Assembly: GCA_021787595.1 (NCBI GenBank)
Contig: JAJYLQ010000013.1
Location: 1 to 64,000 of the forward strand
Direction: 5' to 3'
Length of the DNA stretch: 64,000 nucleotides
Origin: Chloroflexota bacterium
Lineage (GTDB): Bacteria > Chloroflexota > Anaerolineae > Anaerolineales > Villigracilaceae
Part shown: piece after piece, positions 51,425-59,816 of the stretch
How positions within the stretch are numbered: the first letter of the stretch is position 1
Layout of the letters: each line of letters starts with the position of its first letter
Notes under the pieces: model-generated
What the model saw: only the letters and a program-made list of their open reading frames with translations
Told to the model about the DNA's origin: nothing
The model's database searches: none
Translations under genes and position numbers: made by a program

Positions 51425-52421
51425 TCGTGGGCAAAGGGATCGGCGGTTGTGGTTCCGTTTTGGGTTTTGTGAGCCGCAGATAAGTCAAAGTCCAAACAGA
51501 TTGAATATATGTCATCAGGATTCCATTGGCAATCCATGAGATCGGAATGTAAATGCAAATAATGCCCACGAAGGTAATGATCCAGGGTGTGAGGGAGAAA
51601 TTTACGCTGTTTTCATTTGCAATGAACGCGAATACAAGTGGAATAAGAACGATCAAAAGCGGCAAAGCGATCACGATTCCCGCGACGAGACCAATCGCCG
51701 CGGTGATCAGCCAGATGATCAGAATCGGGCCGAGGTTCCTGACCAGCACGTCCCAGCCGCGTTGGAAGCCGCCAAGGATGGTTTGGTTTTCGATCACGAC
51801 CGCGTTCTCCGCCATGCGGAGGATGAATCCGACCAGAACCGCGAGGATGAAGATGATGCAGGCCAATACGCATAAAACCGGCAGTAATGTTAGAAAGCCC
51901 ATTCCCGCCGCGTTATTGTTCAACATAGGAATCAGCGTCAGCACAAAACCGGCGGCGATTACAAGGACGAGGATTAGAAATGGAAGGCCGACCAGGAGCG
52001 ACATCCAAAACACACGCCAGAAAAACGGCATGCTTTGGCTCCATAAACTGCCGAAGTTCAGTTTCTCCGCGCCGCCGTCGGCATCCCAAACGCCTTTGAT
52101 CAAACCAATGCGGCCAATCGTCCCTAAAACATATTCCACGATCACGATCACGCACACGACCGCGATGATCGCCGCGGCAAACTCCCAGACGAATTGCGGA
52201 TTGTCGAATGACCGCGCAAATTGGTTGAACCAATTCAAGATGCCCGGAGGCAGACTGGGCGTCGAGCCTGGAAAGTTATTCCCGCCGGTTTGATACGAGC
52301 CATTGAAATTGAAACTCCCGCCGCTGCGCGTCCCGCAGCTGGCGAGTATTCCAAAGACCCACAACACCTTGAACTTCCAGGTGACCTTCCATGCCTTGCT
52401 TATGACTTCGCCGAAATCCAT
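51417..52421 (-). CDS. Multi-pass membrane protein (DUF7544/GPDPase-membrane-domain-like)
   Basis: The 334-residue product begins MDFGEVISKAWKVTWKFKVLW, a pattern I associate with DUF7544-type or glycerophosphodiesterase-membrane-domain-like proteins. It has six to seven membrane helices with a glycine-rich loop after the first. A conserved amphipathic block GGFQRGWDVLVRNLGPILIIWL is present. No catalytic motif is visible, so it is probably a structural or transport-accessory membrane protein. It overlaps the VWA-FHA gene by 8 bp, starting the three-gene operon. Confidence 0.65.
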   Translation of the reverse strand: MDFGEVISKAWKVTWKFKVLWVFGILASCGTRSGGSFNFNGSYQTGGNNFPGSTPSLPPGILNWFNQFARSFDNPQFVWEFAAAIIAVVCVIVIVEYVLGTIGRIGLIKGVWDADGGAEKLNFGSLWSQSMPFFWRVFWMSLLVGLPFLILVLVIAAGFVLTLIPMLNNNAAGMGFLTLLPVLCVLACIIFILAVLVGFILRMAENAVVIENQTILGGFQRGWDVLVRNLGPILIIWLITAAIGLVAGIVIALPLLIVLIPLVFAFIANENSVNFSLTPWIITFVGIICIYIPISWIANGILMTYIQSVWTLTYLRLTKPKTEPQPPIPLPTNA

Positions 52422-52453
52422 CGTCCCTCCGCCAGGTTCGTTGATTTCTTGAG

Positions 52454-52870
52454 TTATTTCGGATTTATATCAATGATCTCGTGATCCTCATTGCCAGTCC
52501 CGCTTGTCGAGGATGGCAGTTTGATCCATTCGTGCGCGCCGGCCCATGCCAGCAGCAATCCGCCGGCCGCCGTGCCGCTCACACTGAACGGCACGCCCGC
52601 GATGACTCCCATCACGAGTCCTTTGGCAACAGACGGTCCCCATTCATCTTTGGCAAGAAAACGCTGGACAAGCGTAACAGTCACCGTGTTGACGACTCCA
52701 ACAGTAAGGCTGGTCAGCAGGATCAACAGCGGATCAACGATCTCCACTGCGCCGAAAACATTGTCGAGCAAAATTGTGACCAGCGCCGAGAGCGGATGCA
52801 CGGGCGCGGCCGGAATCGGACTGCGATTGATGTTCAATCGAGGCCGTCGAGGTTCGATTTGGTTCGTCAT
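52454..52870 (-). CDS. Small membrane protein, unknown function
   Basis: The 138-residue product has a hydrophilic N-terminus (MTNQIEPRRPRLNINRSP) and two to three membrane helices (about 28-50, 52-72, 86-112), ending in an acidic tail. I do not recognise a family. The start is ATG 52870, with GGAGATG just before it. It lies 32 bp upstream of the membrane-protein/VWA-FHA/PP2C operon and could be its first gene. A repeat-type hairpin separates it from guaA. Confidence 0.6.
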   Translation of the reverse strand: MTNQIEPRRPRLNINRSPIPAAPVHPLSALVTILLDNVFGAVEIVDPLLILLTSLTVGVVNTVTVTLVQRFLAKDEWGPSVAKGLVMGVIAGVPFSVSGTAAGGLLLAWAGAHEWIKLPSSTSGTGNEDHEIIDINPK

Positions 52871-52892
52871 TTCATCTCCAATCGTTAATACA

Positions 52893-52954
52893 ATCCGCAG
52901 ATTACACAGATTTCGCCGATTTTTAAATCTGTGTAATCTGCGAAATCTGTGGAT
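52893..52954. repeat. ATCCGCAGATTACACAGATT inverted word repeat
   Basis: ATCCGCAGATTACACAGATT faces AATCTGTGTAATCTGCGAAA and CTGTGGAT around a short spacer, giving a long hairpin. This dispersed word repeat type is found in many bacterial phyla. Here it follows the guaA 3' end and could act as its terminator. Confidence 0.8.
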
Positions 52955-52970
52955 AGAATTTTTAAACAGC

Positions 52971-54506
52971 CTATTCCCATTCGATTGTAGCGGGCGGCTT
53001 GCTGGTAATATCATACACCACTCTATTGATTCCGTGAACTTCGTTCACAATGCGGCTGGAAATTTTCGCCAGAAGATCGTTCGGCAGGCGCGCCCAATCC
53101 GCGGTCATGAAATCTTCCGTGGTCACGGCGCGGATCGCGGCGGCTTCCTGATACGTGCGCTGGTCGCCCATCACGCCGACGGAATGGACCGGCAATAAAA
53201 CGACGAATGCTTGCGATAATTCTGAATCCTTGCCAATTAACTTTGCCTTGGACAACTCATCTTGGAAGATGGCATCCGCGGCGCGCAGACGATCCAATCG
53301 CTCACGCGTGACCTCGCCGAGACAGCGCACGCTCAATCCCGGACCCGGAAACGGCTGCCGCCAAACCATCCCTTCCGGCAGCCCAAGCGCCTCACCGACC
53401 GCGCGCACTTCGTCCTTGAACAAATATCTCAGCGGCTCGACCAAATCGAATCGCATGTCTTCCGGCAATCCGCCGACGTTGTGATGCGTCTTGATGCGTT
53501 CGGCTTTATTGCGCTCCGGCGCGGACGATTCGACCACATCCGGATAGATCGTCCCCTGCACCAAAAATTTTGGCTGGCCGAGTTGCTTGGCTTGTCCTTC
53601 AAAAATGCGAATGAATTTTTCGCCGACGATTTTTCTTTTTTGCTCCGGCTCCGTGATGCCTTTTAGTGCGTCGATAAATTCCGCACTGGCATCCACAGCA
53701 ATCAATTCCGCGCGCATCTTCTCGCGGAAGGTCGAGACGACTTGTTCGGGTTCGCCCTGGCGCAATAGACCAGTATCTACAAATACGGCAACAAGTTGGT
53801 CGCCAATGGCTTTATGAACGAGAGCCGTTGCCACGGACGAATCCACGCCGCCGCTGACCGCCGCCAGCACGCGTTCATTTCCAACCTGCCTGCGAATGCG
53901 GGCAATCGAATCTTCGATGATGGAAGCTGGAGTCCAATCTGGCGACGCGCCGCAAATGTCAACCGCGAAATGTTCGATGACTTCTGCGCCGTTCAGCGTG
54001 TGTTTGACTTCGGGGTGAAATTGCACGCCAAAATATTTTCTCTGCATATCGCCCATCGCCGCGAACGGACTGTTCCCACTTTTCGCCAGTGCGATGAAAC
54101 CATCCGGCATACGCGTGATGCGGTCGCCGTGCGACATCCAGACGCGAGAGAGATTAGAGATTAGGGGATTAGGGGATAGGGGATTGATGCCCGCAGAGCC
54201 GTATTCGCGATGAGCCGATGCGTCCACTTGTCCGCCGAGCGCATGAGTCAGTGCCTGCATTCCGTAGCAAATGCCAAGAATGGGCAAACCGGAATCAAAA
54301 ATATATTTTTGAATAGTTGGTGCATTCGGTTCATAAACCGACTTTGGCCCGCCGGAAAGGATGAAGCCTTTGGGTTTGATGGATAAAACTTTTTCCGCGG
54401 GCGCGTCCCAGGGAAACAATTCGCAATAGACATGCGCTTCGCGCACGCGCCGCGCGATGAGTTGAGCGTATTGAGAACCGAAATCGAGGATGGCAATGGA
54501 ATTCAT
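52971..54506 (-). CDS. guaA: GMP synthase (glutamine-hydrolysing)
   Basis: It converts XMP to GMP with glutamine and ATP. The 511 residues have the class I glutamine amidotransferase domain (about 1-190; nucleophile in [10 protein letters not shown], His/Glu in [12 protein letters not shown]), the ATP-pyrophosphatase loop [16 protein letters not shown] near 220, and the dimerisation domain ending [18 protein letters not shown]. Start ATG 54506 gives [12 protein letters not shown]. There is no ribosome site; a GTAGGGGC repeat ends 14 bp upstream. Residues [11 protein letters not shown] are encoded by a GATTAGAGATTAGGGGATTA word repeat (54144-54186) read in frame. The salvage gene xpt lies upstream on the same strand. 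Confidence 0.97.
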   Translation of the reverse strand: MNSIAILDFGSQYAQLIARRVREAHVYCELFPWDAPAEKVLSIKPKGFILSGGPKSVYEPNAPTIQKYIFDSGLPILGICYGMQALTHALGGQVDASAHREYGSAGINPLSPNPLISNLSRVWMSHGDRITRMPDGFIALAKSGNSPFAAMGDMQRKYFGVQFHPEVKHTLNGAEVIEHFAVDICGASPDWTPASIIEDSIARIRRQVGNERVLAAVSGGVDSSVATALVHKAIGDQLVAVFVDTGLLRQGEPEQVVSTFREKMRAELIAVDASAEFIDALKGITEPEQKRKIVGEKFIRIFEGQAKQLGQPKFLVQGTIYPDVVESSAPERNKAERIKTHHNVGGLPEDMRFDLVEPLRYLFKDEVRAVGEALGLPEGMVWRQPFPGPGLSVRCLGEVTRERLDRLRAADAIFQDELSKAKLIGKDSELSQAFVVLLPVHSVGVMGDQRTYQEAAAIRAVTTEDFMTADWARLPNDLLAKISSRIVNEVHGINRVVYDITSKPPATIEWE

Positions 54507-54520
54507 AAATTTTATGTTGT

Positions 54521-54579
54521 GTAGGGGCACAGCGAGACCTAAAAGAGCTCGACGATTTCCCGTTCCGCTGTGCCCCTAC
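54521..54579. repeat. GTAGGGGCACAGCG...CGCTGTGCCCCTAC inverted repeat
   Basis: A GTAGGGGC family copy lies between guaA and the HIT gene. Its right edge (CTA on the plus strand) supplies the TAG stop of the HIT gene, and its left flank TAAATTTTATGTTGT matches the flank of the next copy. Confidence 0.88.
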
Positions 54580-54935
54580 GCCTTTACATCGGAAATTAGA
54601 TGGAAATGTAACTGCGGGAAATCCTGATATTCGCCGCCATTGACGATCAAACGATAAGCGGTCAGATGAAATTCGTTCACCAATGATTGAATGGTGAAAA
54701 ACAAATCAGTGAGAAAAGTTGAATCGCTTGGATCGAGGTCGGCTAACCTTTGAATGGCTTTCTTTGGTACGATCAAAATATGGAATGGATACGCAGGCTT
54801 GGGATGATGAAACGCAATCAATGTTTCCGTTTCACGTAAACGATCAACAGGCAGCAGGAAACTCATTTTAGCGAATATCCAGCCGATCAACTTCAAGCCA
54901 ATGCTTGTATTTGCGAACCATATCAAGGAATCCAT
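54576..54935 (-). CDS. HIT-family protein with altered catalytic motif
   Basis: The 119-residue protein has the HIT-fold order: TETLIAFHHPKPAYPFHILIVPKKAIQRLADL, then YRLIVNGGEYQDFPQLHFHLIS. The histidine-triad motif HxHxH is here QLHFH, so the first His is Gln; nucleotide hydrolase or transferase activity might be reduced. The N-terminal 25 residues are hydrophobic (WFANTSIGLKLIGWIFAKMS) and may be a membrane anchor or reflect a start too far upstream. The start ATG 54935 has no ribosome site, and the flanks on both sides are GTAGGGGC repeats. Confidence 0.78.
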   Translation of the reverse strand: MDSLIWFANTSIGLKLIGWIFAKMSFLLPVDRLRETETLIAFHHPKPAYPFHILIVPKKAIQRLADLDPSDSTFLTDLFFTIQSLVNEFHLTAYRLIVNGGEYQDFPQLHFHLISDVKA

Positions 54936-54951
54936 AAATTTTATTATTTGT

Positions 54952-55012
54952 GTAGGGGCATAGCGGGGAATCGGAAAAACCTTGACGAAGAACCGTCCCG
55001 CTATGCCCCTAC
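54952..55012. repeat. GTAGGGGCATAGCGGG...CCCGCTATGCCCCTAC inverted repeat
   Basis: A GTAGGGGC family copy with 16-bp arms. A T/A covariation (ATAGC with GCTAT instead of ACAGC with GCTGT) keeps the stem paired relative to the other copies, which argues that the hairpin itself is maintained. Confidence 0.88.
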
Positions 55013-55018
55013 ATCATG

Positions 55019-55066
55019 TTATTCACCGAACACAATATTACCTTCGTCCATCGAAGCGATACAAGA
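55019..55066 (-). pseudogene. Remnant of a second xpt 3' end
   Basis: On the minus strand the segment reads SCIASMDEGNIVFGE followed by TAA. The intact xpt ends ACIASMDDGKIVFSE followed by TAA, so this is a diverged copy of the last 15 codons. It lies between two GTAGGGGC repeats, with nothing of the gene body left. It suggests an ancient tandem duplication that was later deleted by recombination, or repeat-mediated copying of the 3' end. Confidence 0.75.
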
Positions 55067-55124
55067 GTAAGGGCACAGCGGGATGAATAAACATCAGAAC
55101 TTCTCGGTCCCGCTGTGCCCCTGC
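55067..55124. repeat. GTAAGGGCACAGCGGG...CCCGCTGTGCCCCTGC inverted repeat
   Basis: A GTAGGGGC family copy just downstream of xpt (minus strand), between the real and the remnant xpt ends. Both xpt ends are followed by the same arrangement. Confidence 0.86.
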
Positions 55125-55130
55125 ATCACA

Positions 55131-55703
55131 TTATTCGCTAAACACGATCTTCCCATCGTCCATCGACGCGATGCACGCCAATGATTCAACCGGGATGTTC
55201 AAATGCTTTAGTGCCTCGCGTCCGCCCTCGAAGGTTTTCTCGATCAATGTGCCGATGCCGACGATCTTCGCGCCCGCGGCTTCCGCGAGCCGGACGAGTC
55301 CGAGGATCGTTGCGCCGGAGGCGAGGAAGTCGTCAATGATGAGCACCTTTTCGTGGTTGGCAAGATATTCGGGTGAGATGATCAACTCCACCATGCGGCC
55401 CTTCGTGTGCGAGGGGGCCAGCGTCAGATAGACCTGGTCCGGCATGGTGATCGGCTTGGTTTTCCGCGCGTACACAACCGGAAGTCCGAGATGAAGCGCC
55501 GTGGTCAGCGCGGGAGCGATGCCGGAGATTTCCGCGGTCAGCACTTTCGCCGCGCCCAGATTCGCAAAGCGCCGCGCAAATTCCCGGCCGCACGCGTCCA
55601 TCAGCGCCGCGTCCACTTGATGATTGACGAAGCTGTCCACTTTCAAAATTCCATTGCCGAGGATCTGCCCCTCGCGCTGGATCCGTTCCTGAAGTTCTTT
55701 CAC
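55131..55703 (-). CDS. xpt: Xanthine phosphoribosyltransferase
   Basis: It makes XMP from xanthine and PRPP, feeding guaA next door. The 190 residues match Xpt: MKELQERIQREGQILGNGILKVDSFVNHQVD start, ISGIAPALTTALHLGLPVVYARK, and the PRPP-binding loop VLIIDDFLASGATILGL. GGAGGT lies before GTG 55703. I see no purine riboswitch in the short leader. A diverged copy of its 3' end is at 55019-55066. Confidence 0.95.
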   Translation of the reverse strand: MKELQERIQREGQILGNGILKVDSFVNHQVDAALMDACGREFARRFANLGAAKVLTAEISGIAPALTTALHLGLPVVYARKTKPITMPDQVYLTLAPSHTKGRMVELIISPEYLANHEKVLIIDDFLASGATILGLVRLAEAAGAKIVGIGTLIEKTFEGGREALKHLNIPVESLACIASMDDGKIVFSE

Positions 55704-55835
55704 GTGACCTCCAAATGGATTTTTTATTTTGTCGCCGTCTAGACATCCCGAATTGTACAACACTCGCGACCAGCCTGCCAGCGCACATGAATCCCGCCTT
55801 AAAGCCTCGACGAATGACTGTGTTAGAATTTATCC

Positions 55836-56507
55836 GTGAACGAACAAGCTTTGATTATATTGGCATCCAATTCGCCGCGCCGGAAGGAATTGATCGCGCT
55901 CGGGAACTGGACGTTTACCGTTTCCGTCTCGGATGTGGATGAAAGCGAACGCGCGGGTGAGGCGCCCGCGGATTATGTCTTGAGGCTGGCTGAATCAAAA
56001 GCACGCGTTGCCGTGAAAAATGCACTGTCAGATCAGATCATCGTCGCCGCAGATACAACTGTTGTTGATGGAAATGCAATTCTCGGCAAGCCGCGCGATC
56101 AGGCCGATGCGATTCAGATGCTCGAACGTCTGCGCGGGCACAAGCACCAGGTTTACACGGGGCTGGCTGTTTTGAAAATGAGCGATGGACGATTGATCCA
56201 GGATCTATGTGTCACTGACGTCTCGATGCGGAATTATCGTGACGAGGAAATTTATTCATACGCCCTGACCGGTGACCCGCTCGATAAAGCTGGAGCCTAC
56301 GCCATCCAGCATCCGCGATTTCAGCCGGTTGAAAACTTCAGCGGATGTTATGCCTCGGTCATGGGACTGCCATTATGCTATCTCGCGCGTGTCCTTCGCA
56401 AACTGGATGTCATGCCAGGCGGCGATGTCCCGGCCCACTGCCAGAATTATCTGCATTATCCATGCCCGGTGTCGCGGCGAATTTTGAACGGCGAACAAGC
56501 CGGATAA
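55836..56507 (+). CDS. maf: Maf-family nucleoside triphosphate pyrophosphatase
   Basis: The 223-residue protein has the Maf core: LILASNSPRRKELIAL (substrate loop), AADTTVVDGNAILGKPRDQADA, and GDPLDKAGAYAIQH. Such enzymes hydrolyse non-canonical or dTTP/UTP-type nucleotides and restrict incorporation of modified bases. The C-terminal 30 residues (GGDVPAHCQNYLHYPCPVSRR) extend beyond the usual end. The start is GTG 55836, and TAGAAT just upstream may be the -10 of a nearly leaderless transcript. The PBP2-like gene follows after 11 bp. Confidence 0.93.
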   Translation: MNEQALIILASNSPRRKELIALGNWTFTVSVSDVDESERAGEAPADYVLRLAESKARVAVKNALSDQIIVAADTTVVDGNAILGKPRDQADAIQMLERLRGHKHQVYTGLAVLKMSDGRLIQDLCVTDVSMRNYRDEEIYSYALTGDPLDKAGAYAIQHPRFQPVENFSGCYASVMGLPLCYLARVLRKLDVMPGGDVPAHCQNYLHYPCPVSRRILNGEQAG

Positions 56508-56518
56508 AAGGTGAATGA

Positions 56519-58792
56519 ATGAAACTGACTCGAGGAATCCTGATTCTGCTGCTGATCTTTCTAAGCGCCTGCGCGCCCAAACCCGGCGGAGGCGGCTCCA
56601 GCCTCTTCGGAGTTTTTCCCAGCCCCACACCGCTGCCGACTCCGCACATCGGAGTCACACCGCCGCCCGCTGTGGATGCGCGCGCCACGATCACCCGTTT
56701 CCTCGATGCGCTCAAGAACAATGATTTCGCGTCCATGTATGCCCTGCTTGCCAAGGACAGCAAGGCCGCCATGACGCAGGATGCCTTCACCAAAAAATAC
56801 AACGACGCACTCGATGCAATGGGCGTGAAAAAACTGGATTACGAAGTCCATACGCAAACCCTCAATCCCGATACGGCGCTGGTCGGATACAGCATCACCT
56901 ATCACACCGCGTTGTTCGGTGATCTTCAACGGGAATTCTCCGCCGCGCTCAACAAGGAAGGCGGCGAATGGCGCGTCGAATGGAACAATAACCTGATCCT
57001 GCCCGAACTGGCCAACGGCGACGTGTTGAAGACGGATTACCAGATCCCAGCGCGCGGCAACATCTACGATCAAAACGGACAGCCTATCGTAGCTCAATCC
57101 GACGCGTACGCACTGGGAGTCACGCCGGGCAAGATCAATCCCAACTCCGAGGGACTGCTGGTCAGCGAGCTTTCGAAGGTATGCGGCATGCCGCCGGATG
57201 AGATCAAAGCTTTGTATGCAGGGGCCGCGCCGGATTGGTATGTGGGCGTGTGCGAGGTCAGCGCGGACCAGGCGAAAGCCGTACTGGATATGGGTCTCGG
57301 CGGACTGGTCGTCAATCCATACAACTCGCGCTTCTATTTCGACAGCGGCATCGCGCCGCAGGTTGTGGGCTATACCCAGCTGATTCAGCCGCAGCAACTC
57401 GATCAATACCGGCGCATGGGTTACCGCGGCGATGAAAATGTTGGGCAGTCGGGCATCGAAAAATCCATGGAATCATACCTGGCAGGCAAACATGGAGGCA
57501 CGCTTTATGTGGTGGATCCAAACGGGCAGCTCGTAAAACAAATCGCGGCTGCGAACCCGCAGGCCGCTGACTCGGTCTACCTGACCATTGACCAAAACAT
57601 GCAATATTGGGCGCAGCAGGCGCTGACGGGATATAACGGCGCAATTGTGGTTCTTGAACGTGACACGGGCCGCGTGCTGGCCATGGCCTCCTCGCCGGAA
57701 TTCGACCCGAACGCGTTCGATGCCAACAATTTCAACAACAGCTACCTGATCAATAACCTGCTCAATGATACCAACCAGCCGTTGGTCAACCGCGCCGCGC
57801 AGGGACAGTATCCGCTTGGATCGGTGTTCAAGATCATCGCCATGTCTGCCGCGCTGGAAAGCGGTTTGTATGAGCCGCAGACCACGTATGATTGTAAATA
57901 CGATTTCACCGAATTGAACGGCATTGTCCTTCACGATTGGACATGGGAATTCTGCCAGAACGCTTTGAAGGCGGGAAAGCAGTGCAATAACCCATCCACC
58001 ACGCCATCCGGATTGATCACATTGCAGCAGGGTCTGATGCGCTCCTGCGATCCGTATTTCTGGCACATCAGCGTGGATTTGTTCAACAACAATCGCGCTG
58101 CCGACATTACCAATATGGCGCACGCTTTTGGCGTGGGCTCGCCGACCGGCATTGATGACATCGCCGAGGCGACCGGAAGTGTTGCTGTGCCCTCCACGCT
58201 GATACAGGCTACCAATCAAGTGATCGGACAAGGCGATGTGACGGTGACGCCGCTTCAAGTTGCGCGATTCGTCGCGGCGGTTGGGAACGGCGGAACGCTT
58301 TATCAGCCTCAGCTTGTGGAAAAAGTCCAGCCGGCAGACGGCAGCCCCATCCAGGCGTTCAAGCCAAACGCGCAAGGAACACTGCCCGTACGCTCGGACA
58401 ATCTCGCGGCCATACAAGAGTCAATGAATTGGGTGATGACCAACCCGCTTGGCACTGCTTATTATGCGATGATCGGCTTGAATGTTCCAATGGGCGGCAA
58501 GACAGGCACCGCCCAAACCGGTCCGGGAATGGCACCGGATGCGTGGTTCGCGGGCTACACCAACGACGCGGCCAATTCCGGCAAACCCGATATCGCCATT
58601 GCAGTCGTTATGGAAAACGCGGGCGAAGGCGCCGATTATGCCGCACCGATGTTCCGGGCCATGGTCGAAACATATTATTATGGAAGTCCGCAGACTGTGC
58701 CGTCGAGGTTGGGTCCGATTGGAAATCCATATACGCCCACGCCTATAGGCGGCATCCCCACAAAGACGCCAAAGGCTCCAAAACAACCGTAG
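56519..58792 (+). CDS. Lipoprotein class B penicillin-binding protein with NTF2-like domain
   Basis: The 757-residue protein begins with a lipobox signal (ILLLIFLSAC, Cys about 18), then a Pro-rich linker and an NTF2-like (MecA_N-type) domain (about 58-165; ITRFLDALKNNDFASMYALL). The PBP dimerisation domain (about 170-330; IPARGNIYDQNGQPI) and the transpeptidase (about 355-725) follow. The active-site Ser is in QYPLGSVFKIIAMS near 437, the SxN position is SCD (MRSCDPYFW), and KTGT is in MGGKTGTAQTGPG near 660. It is therefore a membrane-anchored PBP2-like transpeptidase. The NTF2 domain plus lipid anchor resembles PBP2a-type organisation. It is co-transcribed with maf. Confidence 0.9.
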   Translation: MKLTRGILILLLIFLSACAPKPGGGGSSLFGVFPSPTPLPTPHIGVTPPPAVDARATITRFLDALKNNDFASMYALLAKDSKAAMTQDAFTKKYNDALDAMGVKKLDYEVHTQTLNPDTALVGYSITYHTALFGDLQREFSAALNKEGGEWRVEWNNNLILPELANGDVLKTDYQIPARGNIYDQNGQPIVAQSDAYALGVTPGKINPNSEGLLVSELSKVCGMPPDEIKALYAGAAPDWYVGVCEVSADQAKAVLDMGLGGLVVNPYNSRFYFDSGIAPQVVGYTQLIQPQQLDQYRRMGYRGDENVGQSGIEKSMESYLAGKHGGTLYVVDPNGQLVKQIAAANPQAADSVYLTIDQNMQYWAQQALTGYNGAIVVLERDTGRVLAMASSPEFDPNAFDANNFNNSYLINNLLNDTNQPLVNRAAQGQYPLGSVFKIIAMSAALESGLYEPQTTYDCKYDFTELNGIVLHDWTWEFCQNALKAGKQCNNPSTTPSGLITLQQGLMRSCDPYFWHISVDLFNNNRAADITNMAHAFGVGSPTGIDDIAEATGSVAVPSTLIQATNQVIGQGDVTVTPLQVARFVAAVGNGGTLYQPQLVEKVQPADGSPIQAFKPNAQGTLPVRSDNLAAIQESMNWVMTNPLGTAYYAMIGLNVPMGGKTGTAQTGPGMAPDAWFAGYTNDAANSGKPDIAIAVVMENAGEGADYAAPMFRAMVETYYYGSPQTVPSRLGPIGNPYTPTPIGGIPTKTPKAPKQP

Positions 58793-58817
58793 AAATCATT
58801 TCCGTTTTGCAGACGCG

Positions 58818-59726
58818 GTGACGCAAACGATTCGACATGGTCTGATCATTAAGGCCCAATCCGGTTTCTTTACCGTCGAGACCGGAGAAGGCCTCGTCAT
58901 TTGCCAGCTGCGCGGCAAACTCAAACGAGGCAAAGCCACCGGCGACATCGCCGCGTTGGGGGATCGCGTCCGCATTACGGTTTTGGAGGATGGCTCCGGG
59001 ATGATTGATGAGGTCGAGGAACGGAAGACGGCCATCGTCCGGCTCGACCCGAGACCGCAGGGCGCGTACCAGCAAATCCTGCTGGCGAATCCCGATCAGG
59101 CTGTGTTCGTCTTCGCCTGCGCGCAGCCGAATCCAAAATTGCGAATGCTCGACCGCTATCTCATCATCGCGGAAAAACAGCGCGTGTCCGCCGTCATCGT
59201 CGCGAATAAAATTGATTTGATTGGAGTGCGGGAAGCGAAAAAGATTTTTGGTCTTTATAAACCGCTTGGCTATCGCGTGATCTACACCTCCGCAAAAAAT
59301 GGCAAAGGCGTAGATGAACTTAAATCACAATTGATCGGCAGAGTCAGCGCGATGGCCGGGCCGAGCGGAGTTGGAAAATCGAGTCTGCTCAATGTGATCC
59401 AGCCGGGATTGGGTTTGGCGGTCAACGAAATCAGCGTCATCAACAAAGGCAAACACACCACCGTCACGCGCGAGATATTCGAGCTTGATAACGGTGGTTA
59501 TGTGGCCGACACGCCCGGATGGAAATCGCTGGCGTTGTGGGACACCGAACCCGAAGAGATGGATGCGTATTTTCCCGAACTTGCGCCGCTCGTGGCAAAA
59601 TGCCAGTTCAGCGATTGCACACACATCCATGAGCCGGGCTGCGCGGTGCGCGCCGCGTTGGACGAAGGCAGGATTCATCCCGAACGATATGAATCGTATT
59701 TGCGATTGCGCGCGGGACAAGATTGA
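58818..59726 (+). CDS. rsgA: Ribosome small-subunit-dependent GTPase RsgA
   Basis: A circularly permuted GTPase (302 residues) that helps late 30S maturation. An N-terminal OB fold (about 1-75; RGKLKRGKATGDIAALGDRVRI) is followed by G4 (IVANKIDLI), then G1 (MAGPSGVGKSSLLNVI) and G3 (VADTPGW), and finally the zinc domain CQFSDCTHIHEPGC. Start GTG 58818 gives MTQTIRHGLIIKAQSG; the ribosome site is weak. It lies 25 bp after the PBP gene, so co-transcription is likely. Confidence 0.95.
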   Translation: MTQTIRHGLIIKAQSGFFTVETGEGLVICQLRGKLKRGKATGDIAALGDRVRITVLEDGSGMIDEVEERKTAIVRLDPRPQGAYQQILLANPDQAVFVFACAQPNPKLRMLDRYLIIAEKQRVSAVIVANKIDLIGVREAKKIFGLYKPLGYRVIYTSAKNGKGVDELKSQLIGRVSAMAGPSGVGKSSLLNVIQPGLGLAVNEISVINKGKHTTVTREIFELDNGGYVADTPGWKSLALWDTEPEEMDAYFPELAPLVAKCQFSDCTHIHEPGCAVRAALDEGRIHPERYESYLRLRAGQD

Positions 59727-59816
59727 CGATTCCCAATTGACGATTTACGATTCAGTCTGAACACTGAAAACCGATCACTGATCACTGATGACTGATCCTT
59801 CGACTACGCTCAGGAC
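59727..59816. repeat. CTGATCA heptamers and CTTCGAC..GCTCAG palindrome at the holB start
   Basis: The spacer holds GACGATTTACGATTC words, then three to four CTGATCA-type heptamers in tandem (59770-59797), then CCTTCGACTACGCTCAGGAC (59797-59816). The last two supply the start codon and first residues of holB. Confidence 0.75.

Noticed and set aside
51553-52293. 246-codon plus-strand frame opposite the membrane-protein gene
   Set aside because: Met/Arg/Thr-rich composition is typical of the antisense of membrane helices; the minus-strand protein has clear helices and operon overlaps.
54521-55124. Three regularly placed GTAGGGGC repeats considered as a CRISPR or an integron-like array
   Set aside because: Each is itself an inverted repeat with variable interior, the intervals contain real genes or gene remnants, and no integrase is nearby.
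55704-55770. Possible purine riboswitch upstream of xpt
   Set aside because: The leader is short and lacks the conserved purine-riboswitch loop and junction sequences.
56561-58417. Two long minus-strand frames (281 and 314 codons) opposite the PBP2 gene
   Set aside because: GC-rich codons leave the opposite strand open; the plus-strand PBP motifs decide the matter.
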